Shown here piece by piece: positions 32,481 to 43,780 of a stretch of 64,000 bases of DNA. The position numbers and the translations under genes are program-made. The notes below the pieces were generated by a model. It was not told where the DNA came from, did no database searches, and was given only the letters and a program-made list of their open reading frames with translations. The stretch comes from Welwitschia mirabilis (lineage: Eukaryota; Gnetophyta; Gnetopsida; Welwitschiales), in contig JBOZIK010000001.1 of assembly GCA_051453625.1 (NCBI GenBank), positions 177,474,263 to 177,538,262 on the forward strand, given 5' to 3'. Numbering within the stretch: position 1 is the first letter of the stretch; every line of letters begins with the position of its first letter.

Positions 32481-34100
32481 TTAGCTTATTCTTTTGGAGG
32501 TCATTATGACGTCACTTAGTCATCTTTCAAACATGACTTATGTACTTATTTTATCTACATAACTAGTCTTTGTACTTAGGAATTTTAAAGTGATAAGATT
32601 ATATTCACCCAATCTTAAAACATTCACAAGTTTATGAACTTCATTTTGAAGGAAAATGCTTTATATCTTATGTTTTTCTCAATGATAAAATATCTTAGAT
32701 TATTTAGGGGTATTCTTTCCTATCTTTTATCTTACTACTTTACATTCATCTTTTGAAGTGTTTGATCATTGGAATTTATATTTTGTTATCTTAAAAAAAA
32801 TTAAAAAAAAGAAACCAAAAAAAGGGAAAAAAAGAAAAAAAACGAGAAATAGAAATAAGACCATGATGTTTTATATCTAATATATCTTAAAAACATGATC
32901 ACCATGATGTCCTACCGCAAGTACAATGGGGGAAATTTTCCCAAGAGGGACCTTTAATAGTGTAAAATGGTAGCTAGAGGAACTCTACTAAGAGGTAAGT
33001 TAGCCATACTTTATGGGTCCTTGCACTCCCCTCATCATGGATAGTAAAATAATAAAAACTTTAAGGCTACGGGATAAGTGGTATTTCTAATCTCATCAGA
33101 GGCATTTCTTGTTTTCGAGACTCTTAGTCTTTCCAGATGATCATTTCATTTCTAATGATTTATGTGTTTGTTTTAAGATGTAAGTAGGTGAGCTCATTTT
33201 TTAGCAACTCCTCAATCTTTTCACTCATTGTTTCAAGCATTTGATTTTTAGCATCATCATAACCACTACCTTATTGAATGGAACTTTATAAAATTATACA
33301 TTTAGTCATGCATTTTAAATCAAGTGATGTTATGATTTTTTCCACAAGAGTCTGCTAAGTTATAATTTAGGGTAGGTAGGCTATCTTCTTTATGTTTCTT
33401 ATGATCATTTTTTCTATTTTCGTTTCTTGTTTAGTTAGTTATTTCAGAGTCATTTTGATATTTTCTTATCATTTTAAACCTTAACATTTAATTATTTCCT
33501 TGCTTAGTTTTTAATAAAAAGCTAATTTCTTGATTAAATAAGTTTCTTTACAATTTTTATGATATTCATTTTCAGTATTTTTGGAGTTCTAAACATTATT
33601 CATAATCATTTTTGTAAAGGCACATTTATTAGACCCTCATGGATTGCTTCATTCTAATTAGCACATTTTCATTATTTACTCTTTTCATCTTTATCAAAAT
33701 TTTTCCTAAAACTTTATTTTTCAAATCTAACATTCCTACACTCAACTTTGCAATTAATTTATCAACTGTTAAAATTTAAAAACACATATCATCCACCTTC
33801 TTATTTGGACATACTAATTTTTATCTGATTTCCTTGCTTCATTAACTAATACGAGACACATTATTTTTCTTGGAGGAGGGTAAGATTCATTTTTATAATT
33901 TTTACACTAATTTATAGGATTATTTTAGAGCTTCAATGAGATATAATTATTGTAATTTCCACACATGATGCATTACATTTTATTTTGTTATGTCATATGT
34001 TTGAGATTAATTATAAGTTTGTTTTATAATGTCCAAATTGATTTGCAATTTAGCTCTTAATTTTAGTTGTTCACCTAGTTTTGTCAGGGACTAACAAGGC
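32481..34100 (+). mobile_element. 3' untranslated region of element B
   Basis: Non-coding and colinear with 14314-16451. It holds an A/G-rich low-complexity stretch (32790-32850) and one copy of the 'TTAGCCATACTTTATGGGTCC' type unit that is doubled in A. No frame of note. Confidence 0.7.
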
Positions 34101-34114
34101 TAAGTGGGATGGTA
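34101..34114 (+). other. Polypurine tract of element B
   Basis: TAAGTGGGATGGTA directly before the 3' LTR. Confidence 0.65.
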
Positions 34115-35344
34115 TGACGCACCACCAAATTGCATGTATTTAATTGAGTATTATGAGCTATTTTGTAGGACATTTATATAGGTTTAGATGCAATTCTAAG
34201 GATTATAGAGAGCTGATGGATGATCATAGAAACAAATAATTCTTCACATGTTTAGAGGCATTTTAAGTGTATTTTGATGCTTAGTGTTTTAGAGGAAGAT
34301 CAATGATGCAAAAGGCAAACTTCTCTTAAGATGAAAAGTTAAGGAATATCATCGTCCCCCTGATAGGCAAGATAATAGCACTATACAAGCTATATGAGGA
34401 TGCTGACGTGGACTGAGGCTAGAGTTAATGAGTTTTCTATTCTAAAGATGTATCATTCCTAGTGTCGTCTCCATGACATGCAGGACAACAACTGATGACT
34501 TATTAATCATAGTGCCCATCATCGTCCCCATGGTTGTTAGGATAATAACTAAAATGGCTGCCTGACTTTCATCCATTTCATCTATTTCTTTCTTTGATTT
34601 AATTGCATTTTTTAGTGTATTTTGAGTGATGGTAATTCCTTATTTACTGTATAAATAAATGCCTCCTTCGATTCTCTTATCATCTTCAATGCACTAGAGA
34701 TTCTTGTGATAAGAGAACAAAGTGCAGGAGATCCATCTTGTGTAGTTATAGAAATATGTTTCCTTAGTGTTGGACTGAGATCCTCAATTAAGATGTGGCT
34801 GTTTTGTAACCCAGATGCTAGTTTGATTCATAATACAAACTCTAGTTTTTTAATTCATTAATACTTTTAATATCCCTTATGGTTTATGTTATTCTTGATT
34901 TGGTGACAGCCTCATAATGATATAGATCTTAAGTATAACCTTTGTTAAAGTTGATGATAGTAGTTTAAAAGCATTTTGCATTACACTTTATTTGACTTAC
35001 TTGATAGCCTAAGTTGGTCTCGGTTAGTGCAAGTCTCCTAGCTGATTTAGGTTATATAAGGTCAATCTTTCTGACAAGTTGATTTATTAATCAAATAGGT
35101 GTTCATTTAGGTTTAGATTACATTTGCATTGCATTGCATATTTACTTTCTTACATTATTCTTAAGTTTAGGATATAATATTCTCCTCAAAAATATTCTCC
35201 TTAATCTTTTGCATGCCTTGAATAGGTTTACAACATTTGAGTCACTCCCATTTATACTAGTGTGCTATATTTGCAACATATATAAATTTGTGATTAACAG
35301 GATTTGATAAAAGATAGAAAGTTGTAAAATTATGCATTACTAAA
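34115..35344 (+). mobile_element. 3' LTR of element B
   Basis: Starts TGACGCACCACC and ends GCATTACTAAA, where the 5' LTR has ACTGCAACA. About 1230 bp. Hairpin modules at 34348-34380, 34460-34495 and 34518-34555 match those of the 5' LTR one to one. Numerous differences from the 5' LTR show an old insertion. Confidence 0.85.
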
Positions 35345-35349
35345 ATAGG
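35345..35349. other. Target site duplication of element B, right copy (ATAGG)
   Basis: Same five bases as 24671-24675. Confidence 0.8.
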
Positions 35350-36888
35350 TTTAAAAAAAATTGGATTATATGATAATGATAAAAGAATAGTACATGAAAT
35401 ATTTGTAGAAAGAAGAAGAGAGTTATTAATTAAAAATGACATTAAAACTAAGAATTGGGATCCTTTCTTTTTTTAACCTTCCTTTCTTTCCCCTTCTTCT
35501 TTTCAGCCTTTATATAGGAATAATGATAATAAGTTTTAACATGTTAGGACTTCTACTTCATTTGGAAAAGTATTCCATAAATGATTTGGTATATCTCAAT
35601 CTTCTTCCATAGAGGAAAATTAAGAAGAAATATATTACTTATACCCATTAAGTTCTTTAACCATTCAATTAACCAAGATGATGTATTTCATGATTTCATA
35701 GAAGAAATTAAGAAAATGCAAGAGGTCACTAATAAAAATATGGAGAAAATGTAAGAGGTTATCAACAAAAAAAATTGAAAACCAAAATAAGCACATTACA
35801 GATATTATATGAATACTTTAACGAATAATGTTAGAAAATCAAATATCTTAGGGTTCTCTCACAACACACTAGTCTTAAGAGTCCACCACTATGTCCACTA
35901 TGTTTTACTTTGAGAATGAAGAGAAAAACATTGAAATTGCTACACATAATAACAAATTCCATTTTGATGATGAACTTTTAGATGACCAATGTCTAAGAGA
36001 AGAAAGTAAAAGTAAGGATAATGAAGTTTCAACTCATCAATTAAACAAGAATAATCAGAATGAAAATGTATCAGATGATGGTATAGAGATATTAGAGTAT
36101 ATCCACAATATTCATTTACTTTTGAAAAATTAACATGAAAGGAAAGAATCAATTTTAGAGAAATCTAAAAATCTCCCAACCTATGATAAACATGGTGATA
36201 ACATTTCTCTTTGTGAGATTTTTAATGAATTTAATAATTCAGAAAATGCAATAAAATGATGATACAATCAATGAGAGAAAAGAGGATAAGGAAAAAGTCA
36301 TAGAGATTCAATAAAACCCAATAAAGGATAGAATTCTTACATCCCATGAAGCAATTAATCTTGAAGAGTCTAATCCTATTAAAAATGTTTCTTCATCTCT
36401 TTCATTCATGCTTCCTAGTACAAATTAAAATACCATTCTTTTTTAATACCTACAATCCTACTTTAGCTCTTACTTCTGAAAAATATGATTTAGGATTTCT
36501 TAGAATATTAAATTGGAAAAAGCCTTATCTTCTTGATGGAAATACATGCCTTTAAGTTGAATATTAGAAAACCTCTTAGTCTTACCAAACATGGCCTAAT
36601 CAATTATCCTAAGAAGCCCATTAATATTTCTTGGATCCATTCTTTGAGTAGCTCCATTGAATCATGGAATGATAATCACATTTTGCATCAATGTAATAAG
36701 AGATTATGTTTCAATGAAATTTATTAATTATTCATCTCTTATTTAGATTATGAAATTTGTGATATTAAGGTGTTATCATTATATTTTTATTTTCACCAAT
36801 TGATTTTATTTAAAAATGACCATAAAATTTTCATGTTCTATTAATTTCTACATGGTTTGATTCTTATTTTTCTAAAAAAAGTACAATG
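35350..36888 (+). pseudogene. E1 gag continued, with family-specific C-terminal block
   Basis: Resumes the E frame after element B. At 35700-35770 EEIKKMQEVTNKNMEKM is a coiled-coil-like repeat related to the linker of A/B. At 35891-36133 an 80-codon frame runs from MSTMFYFENEEKN to NVSDDGIEILEYIHN. From 36460 comes a block shared only with E2: EKYDLGFLRILNWKKPYL, LNIRKPLSLTKHGLIN, WIHSLSSSIESWNDNH and CNKRLCFNEIY. No zinc knuckle, protease or RT is found. The block resembles nothing I know. It ends at a gap. Confidence 0.7.
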
Positions 36889-36988
36889 NNNNNNNNNNNN
36901 NNNNNNNNNNNNNNNNNNNNNNNNNNNNNNNNNNNNNNNNNNNNNNNNNNNNNNNNNNNNNNNNNNNNNNNNNNNNNNNNNNNNNNNN
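36889..36988. other. Assembly gap, 100 N
   Basis: Joins two unrelated contexts: E1 to the left and the 3' region of an A-type element to the right. Much sequence may be missing. Confidence 0.9.
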
Positions 36989-38206
36989 GATATTGCTAAG
37001 GATTAATTTTGAATAGGTAAGCAAATCTTCTTTATGTTCATAGTTGTCCATTTTCCTTATGTTTTTTCCTTAGTTATTATATTTGGAATTTTTCAAAGTC
37101 ATTACAGTATCTTTTCCTACATCATCATTAGAACCTGATCATTTTGGTAGCTCTCTAGTTGTCTTTTTAATTTTACTCATAGGTTTTTTTTATAAGGGCT
37201 ATTTTTCTTTTTTGCACTATCAATTAATGCATTTCTTTCCCCTTGATTGGTGTGATCTTTTATTGTGTAGTTTTGTAGTTTTTCATTCATCCACTTATAG
37301 ATTTTCAAACACTCATGAATTCTAAACCACATTGGAAGAATACTTATGAGCATTTCTTTCTATATTTCATGCATGATTATAATTTCATTAGTTTCTTTCT
37401 TCATGATTCTGTTTTTAAAGATAAATTCTTTACATTTCTATTTCTTCTGTTTTTTCTGTTGCATCTCTAATACTTGCTTGTTGTCAAATTTTTATAGAAT
37501 TTTTTTTAATTAGTCCAAACAACTTATTTTACAAATTGGCATCTTGCTATGTCATCGTCATGATAGAGGGGACGATAGTTATCCTTTTTTCTTTGTGCAA
37601 TCTAGAATGTCTTGTTTTTCCTGTGGGATGGCAGGATAGATCTTCGAGCTTTCTTGTGAAATATTATAGCAAAAATCTATTATTTTTTAAGGATTATTTT
37701 GATCTTGGATAATAAATACTTATAATGTGTTATTTGGACATGATTGCATGTTATTAGAATACATTTCATGAAATTTATTTAGTAGGAGTAGGTAATACAC
37801 TCACTGATTTTTCAAAGCTATGTTTATAATAATTTAAGAAAAAAATAATGTCATGATTACTCTTATCATTTGCACTTGTAGAAAACATTAATGAGATTTT
37901 CATGCATTATTCTTTGAAGATTATTACTACTTAAGCTTACATATCAATTTCAGCATTATGTCTATACATTATCATTTTTTTGGAACTATCACTCTAACTT
38001 GTTATGTGTATGACATTTATTTGAACTATTGTGATGAGTTTAAGTAGGGAGCTTATAACTATAATAGTAATTATATTAATGGATTATTGTCATCTATTCC
38101 TGCATGATAAATAGAACTCAAATTCCATTTCTTTAGTTAATGATTATCTTAGTTAAATTAGATCACAATCTAGTTAATCGCCTACTTTGTCAGGGACTGA
38201 CAAGGC
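36989..38206 (+). mobile_element. 3' untranslated region of A-type element C
   Basis: Colinear with element A from about 15235 to the polypurine tract, including the hairpin module at 37550-37582 and the 'CAGGGACTGACAAGGCTAAG' 3' signature (38192-38211). The coding part of C is missing. Confidence 0.8.
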
Positions 38207-38220
38207 TAAGTAGGGTGCTA
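38207..38220 (+). other. Polypurine tract of element C
   Basis: Ends TAAGTAGGGTGCTA before the LTR start, the same pattern as in A. Confidence 0.6.
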
Positions 38221-39633
38221 TGTTACAATGCCAATTTGTAGGAATTTTATGGTGTATTTGGAGTACTTTTGCAGGACATTTATACAGGTTTAGATGCAAT
38301 TCTGCTAATTATGGAGAGACAACAAGACGATCATAAAAACATGTAATTCTTGGCATAATTGTAGGTATTTTAGGCATGTTCTAATACTTAGCATATTGAA
38401 GGAGGACTAAAGATGAAGAAGATCAATTTATGCTATTTGAGGAGCTTCGGAAGAGTGTCATCCCCTATGTCGTCCCCACGACAGAGGGGACAATAGCTCA
38501 TTATGACAGCTACACAGGAATAGCTCATGGGCAATGCTTGGATAGCAGTATATGGTGATAGGACATCGTCCCTTAGGTCGTCTGGATGACACGCAAGACG
38601 ACGGATGCGAGTACGATAGTACATGGGCATGCAACCCAAGATCGTCATCCCCTCTGTCATGTGGATGACTGGTAGGATGATGGCCTTGGTAACATGCATG
38701 GACAACCCACGGGAGCACATGACACACAACTCAAGATGGCATCATCCCCTATATCATGTGAACAACAGACAAGACGACAACTATTTTTACACTGTAGTAG
38801 TAAATTTCATTGTAAATTGTGCCAAACAGGCCATGTGGATGGCTAGGTTTCCTTAACAGGAATGTCTAGGTTTATGATTCATTATAAAACTATAAATACC
38901 CTTTTCTCTTTCACTTCAAAATCATCTTTTATTCTCCATACTTGTGACAGAAGCTTGAAGGAGAGAGATCCATCCCATACTGCAGAAAGAATTCTCCTTC
39001 TTATTAGGTTGTTTTCCTCTCATTGAGGCACTGTTGTTCTAGTCTTATAAGTGGATGTGATGGTTTAGTAATACAACTTCATTTTTTCTCATTATTATAT
39101 GTCTCCCTTATTGTTCAAGTTGATCTCAGTTGTAGCACTCTTAGATTTACTTAGATATTATGGGCAACGTTTGTTAAGGTTGATCTTATTTAAGAATAGA
39201 TTTGTATTGTTTATTCTTTCTTCATATTGCATTCAAGTCGTATTTGGTAGATCTCATAATTTATATTGATTAGGAACTAGTAAACACTCTTTCTCTTTGA
39301 TATAAGTTATAGAGAAGTAGTCTTGTGATAAGAAGACTAAATTCTACATAAGGTACACTTCCATTATATTTCCATTGCCATTTCCTTTGCATTTGCATTT
39401 CCATTTAACAACATTTCATTACTTACATTGTTATTATTCAGTTTGTTTATAAAGATAAAAGAACAGTAGAATACAAAAGTGAAAATAATTTCCCTAACTC
39501 CAAGCCTAGTGCCTTCATTGGATTATGACATTCAGGTGAACTCTTGTCTATACTAGAGTGCCATTTCTGTGATTTATGTGAACTACAAGTCTATTTAAGG
39601 GACTTTTAGATCATAATAATTCACACTACAACA
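38221..39633 (+). mobile_element. 3' LTR of element C (complete, 1413 bp)
   Basis: Starts TGTTACAATGCC and ends CACTACAACA. It is the only full-length A-type LTR in the window and defines the length. It holds the four best-preserved hairpin modules (38457-38773) and the 'AACTATAAATACC' TATA-like stretch near 38888. It is followed at once by E-type LTR sequence, so C is inserted in the E2 5' LTR. Confidence 0.85.
38457..38773 (+). repeat. Cluster of four CpG-rich hairpin modules in the C LTR
   Basis: Copies at 38457-38495, 38566-38605, 38642-38684 and 38731-38773. The first is nearly perfect: the 13-base arms TCCCCTATGTCGT (38461-38473) and ACGACAGAGGGGA (38478-38490) pair at 12 of 13 positions around a CCCC loop. 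The others keep 'CATCCC...GTCGT/GTCAT...GATGAC/GACGAC'. This stretch is far richer in G+C and CpG than its surroundings. Confidence 0.85.
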
Positions 39634-40389
39634 CTATTCTTCACCTAATCGTTTAGATAACACACAAGTGAATGACACCCCTAGTAAATGTAAAGTAAAT
39701 TTCATATGTTACAAATTATAGATATGATTGCTCCTAGTCTATTATAAGTCTTTAGCAATCCTAACCATTAACCTTAAGCCATAAATACTTCCTTTAGATC
39801 CCTTATTTCTCATCTTTGATGCATAAAAATTGCTTATGACATTAGATCATTTTATGTAAGGAATCCATCCTAGTTACAGAGAAGGGAATTTCTTGGTATG
39901 GGTCTATGTCTCCTTCATTGAGAAGATTTTTCTTTATAAGAAGATGTAGACATTTTGATTAATAAGATATTGATTGAAGTATTCTTTTAAATTGATTTTT
40001 TATATTTCTTATAGTTTACGTTAATTGCAAGTAATAGTTATTTGTAATTGATATAGATTATAAAGGCCAACCTAAGTGACAGTAAGTTGGTTGAATGGTT
40101 AAATATTGCATTTAGGTTGCATTTATTTCATCTTCATTTCTCTTGCATTACATTTCCATCTTTTCATTAATCTTGCATTGTTATTCACTTTTCTTTTCTT
40201 GATCAAAACATAAGAAAAATATCTACTTAAGGCAATCTTCTAACTTCTTTTCTAGAATTCATTTCTAGGATACAACATTTGTGATGACTTCCCATATAAA
40301 GTTTTTTGTGTGTGTTAGATACTAATTTTGTGAGTTATCACTAAAAATTATTAACTTAAAAGAAAAAGCACACAATTCACATCCCAACA
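39634..40389 (+). mobile_element. 5' LTR of element E2, 3' part
   Basis: Colinear with 23270-23997 and 44030-44826, ending CACATCCCAACA. Its first third is cut off by element C. Confidence 0.8.
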
Positions 40390-40391
40390 AA

Positions 40392-40410
40392 TTAACACTA
40401 TTGTGAGGGA
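40392..40410 (+). other. Primer binding site of E2
   Basis: TTAACACTATTGTGAGGGA, same place and type as the E1 PBS with more decay. Confidence 0.65.
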
Positions 40411-42230
40411 GGAGTTTAAGGAAGTTTGAAATGTTGAATCTCATTACATAGGTAATTAATTTAGTTTTAAGTTAATTACTTGTGTAATATGTCCATTTAG
40501 TTTTTCTTTTCTTTTCTTGATTTAGCTTGTACTTTTTGTTTCTTAATTTAGCTTGAATTTTAATTTTTTTAATTTTTCTTTTATTTTTATTTTTTTTAGA
40601 AATTTTTGTTTCCACATTATTATTATTTTTATTTATGAACTCAAAGACTACTACTTTATGCCTATATTTACACTTAGTTTAATCATTGGAACTGCCATCT
40701 AAAATGGACATTGATCTCATGATCTTAATATTGATAAATGCTTGATTAGTGAGATTGATCTACACCTTATGCTTTGGGAGATCCTAGTGATTATCCCACT
40801 TATTATCCAAATTAATTATTCTTGTTCCATCCTTCTTATCTATTTTTATGGATAATAGTAAAAGAACCTTTTAAGAAATCTTTTCTAAAAAAGAGAAACT
40901 TAAATTCTCTAGATAATGGTAAAGAACATTAGTAAAATATTTTCAAAAAGAGAGTGATCAATAAAAAATGATGTTAAAACTAGGAATTTAGATCCTTCCT
41001 CCTTTCAATGTATCTCTTTTTCTGTTTCTTCTTGTTAGCCTTCATGTAAGAATACTAATCAGGATTTTCAACATTTTAGGACTTCTACCTCACTTATAAA
41101 GACTTTCTACAAATGATTTAACATACTTTAATCTCCTTCCATAGAAGAAAATGAAGAAGAAATAAATTTCTTATATCCATCAATTTCTTCCAACCATCTA
41201 ATCAACCAATATGATTCACTTCATAATTTAATAGAAGAACTTACAAAGATGCATGAAACTACCAATAAAAACATTGTAGATCTTATAGGAATACTTCAAA
41301 AAATAATGTTATAAAATAAAATATCTTAAGCTTCTCTTGCAATACAACATTCTTAATCCTGTATCACTATGTCTACTACCTCTTACCTTGAGAATGAGGA
41401 TAAAAACATTAAAATTACTACATATAGTAACAAATTCTATTGTAATGATGAACATTTAGATGGTCCATGTTCAATAGAATATATCCAATAGAATGATAAT
41501 AAAATTTCATCTCACTAATAAAACAATAATAATGATGATGACAATTCATCAAATGATGGTATAGAAATACTAAATTATATCCCTAAAATAGAGGAATCAA
41601 CTCATGAAAAATATAAAAATTTTTCAATCTATGATGAAGATAGTGATTACATTTCTCTTTATGAGATTTTTGATAAATCTAATAATTTAGAGAAGGATGA
41701 TATACAATAAGTGGTGATTCAAATAATGAAGAAAAGGAGGATAAGAAAGGAGTTATAGGGATTCAAAAAACACCAAATAGAGGATAAACTTCTTACATCC
41801 CATGAAGCAATTAATTTCAAAGAGTAATCCTATCTAAAATATTCCTCTATCTTTCCCACTTATGCTTTCAAGTGAAAATCAAAAACTATCTTTTCTTATA
41901 GCCCTAATCCCACATTACCTTTTAATTTTAAAAAATATGATTTGGGATTTCTTAAAGTATTAAATTAAGGAAAGCCTTACCTTAATGAAAATCCATGTTT
42001 TGAGTTGAATGTTAAGAAGCTTCTTAGTTTTAATAAACATATCCTAATTAATAATCTTAATAAGCCTTTAAAAATTCCCTAGATCCATTCTTTGAGCAGT
42101 GTTATTGATGAATTAGGGAATGATAATCATTATTTACATCAAATATGATAAGAGATTTTTTTATTGGAATTTATCAATTATTTCTCTATTATTTGGCTTA
42201 TGAAATTTATGTTATTAAGGTATTATCCGT
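40411..42230 (+). pseudogene. E2 gag-like region with family-specific C-terminal block
   Basis: Follows E1 in order. At 41240 LIEELTKMHETTNKNIVDLI matches the E1 coiled-coil-like segment. At 41935-42200 the E-specific block appears as KKYDLGFLKVLN, GKPYL, KLLSFNKHILINN, IHSLSSVIDELGNDNHYLHQ. Stops at Gln and Trp codons break it. No zinc knuckle, protease, RT, RNase H or integrase lies between here and the 3' LTR. Confidence 0.7.
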
Positions 42231-43763
42231 TTAGTTTCTTTTCTACCAATTTATTTTACTTAAAATGTTTTATGTTCTATCAATTTATTTTTATTTGGTT
42301 TTGTTCTTTTTTTTTCTTTTTTTAAAGTATAGTGTAATAATCATGTTGAAATATCTATGCTTTTGGCATAGGGATAAATGCAAAGAAAAGGAACAACATC
42401 CAACTTGAAGTAGTTGATTTAGTGGATCCTCTTTTCTTGATGATATGTCTATCACTTACCCTTATGTAAATGTAATTATTTAGATAGTTTTTATTTTCCA
42501 GCATCTCTTGATTTTACTTTAGTTTTTCATCATGTAGTATGTTTAAAAATTGAAAGGTTTTATAATATAAGGATGATCAATTAGATTTTATCTAATTTAA
42601 AGGCATTCAAATGCCTATGACCTTTCATTGTAAGAGAGGAAAATGTGCTTAATTAAGTTGTTCATATTGTATGCTTTGTCTCTTCATCAACATGATTTTT
42701 TAAGAATGCAAGTTATTGGTTCTTTGATAATGCATAAGTATATTTTCATATATATATATATATATATATATAAAATAGAAAAAAATAATTCTTAGAAAAA
42801 ATAAATATCTAAGCACTTTTAGTAATCACTTCTAATCTATCTTGGGGCTTACTACACCCAAGGCAAAGTTGCTTAACAACCTATGTCCTATTTGATGTGT
42901 CTTACTGCTTGTAATAAAAGAAAGATCAATGGTTTAGAAATGATCACTTTATAATGGGAGGAATCCAAGGTAAAAGAAGGTACACCTTAAACTATACCAC
43001 GATTATCACATTATTAAGTATTATTAGTTTGCAACCATCTTTTAAGTTAATGAGTAAGATTATAACTATGATATGTCAAATTCAAGTAGTACAATGTAAT
43101 TTTCATCCATGCTATTAAATAAAAACATGATGTGTTACTGCTCAGGAATCATGTATCTTAAACTGGAAGTGAGAGATTATTGGTAAGTGATCAACTTCAA
43201 GTAGAATATGTTCTAATGCAACACGTTTATATCTATTTATTAAGTTAGATAAAGCATTAGAGTAATAAATTTGATATTTTAAAAAATATTCGAATTTCTT
43301 TTTCTTTTAAATAAAGTGTCAAGTTTTGAGATATTAGGATTAAGGATTTAAGTAGTTTAATATTTGTTCTCATAGTGCTTGATCTTGTTTTGGTTATTAT
43401 GTTTTTACTTTTTACTTTATATTTGTGTTTTTTTCTTCTTAGCTTTCACTTTTTATTTTACATCCCTTGAAACTTTAAGGAATGAATTTACCTTTTTCAT
43501 AGGGGTGAAAACTTTAGAATCATCAAAATATTAGCTTTAATTGAAATGAATTTGTTTATTAGAAATATATTTTTCATAGAATTGAAACCATAATTCTGCC
43601 CTTAATGCACATCTTTCTTATGATGATTAATTATAATATCTTTTTCATATGCGATCTATATTTGACAATGTAAGATCCTTTATACTTAAGTGTTAAGTTT
43701 TATCCTTTTTTCGATTTGGCTCACTTCTATTATTTTCTGCTTTCTTTGTTAGGGATTGAAAAA
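42231..43763 (+). mobile_element. 3' untranslated region of E2
   Basis: About 1.5 kb of non-coding AT-rich sequence with a (TA)n run at 42752-42771. No RT or integrase motif is seen. Confidence 0.6.
42752..42771 (+). repeat. (TA)n microsatellite
   Basis: About ten TA units. A similar short run occurs at 61538-61557. Confidence 0.9.
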
Positions 43764-43780
43764 TGCTTAGTAAGGGGCTA
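43764..43780 (+). other. Polypurine tract of E2
   Basis: GCTTAGTAAGGGGCTA-type sequence after 'TTAGGGATTGAAAAAT', the same 3' signature as in A, B and C. Confidence 0.65.

Larger units (their letters stand above)
24676..35344 (+). mobile_element. Complete nested Athila-like gypsy element B
   Basis: About 10.7 kb in the assembly, with both LTRs (24676-26025 and 34115-35344), PBS, three leader hairpins, gag, protease, RT, RNase H, integrase, 3' region, polypurine tract and a perfect 5-bp target duplication. It is inserted into the gag of E1: sequence on both sides belongs to the E family. All frames carry stops. It contains two gaps (25278-25377, 30490-31106). Confidence 0.88.

Noticed and set aside
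38457-38773. CRISPR-like array
   Set aside because: Repeats are imperfect, hairpin-bearing and unevenly spaced, lie in a plant LTR, and have no cas genes; they are a retrotransposon module.
38433-38856. Overlapping frames of 77-98 codons on both strands
   Set aside because: They result from the GC-rich hairpin modules in the C LTR, which lack stop codons by composition; no similarity to proteins.
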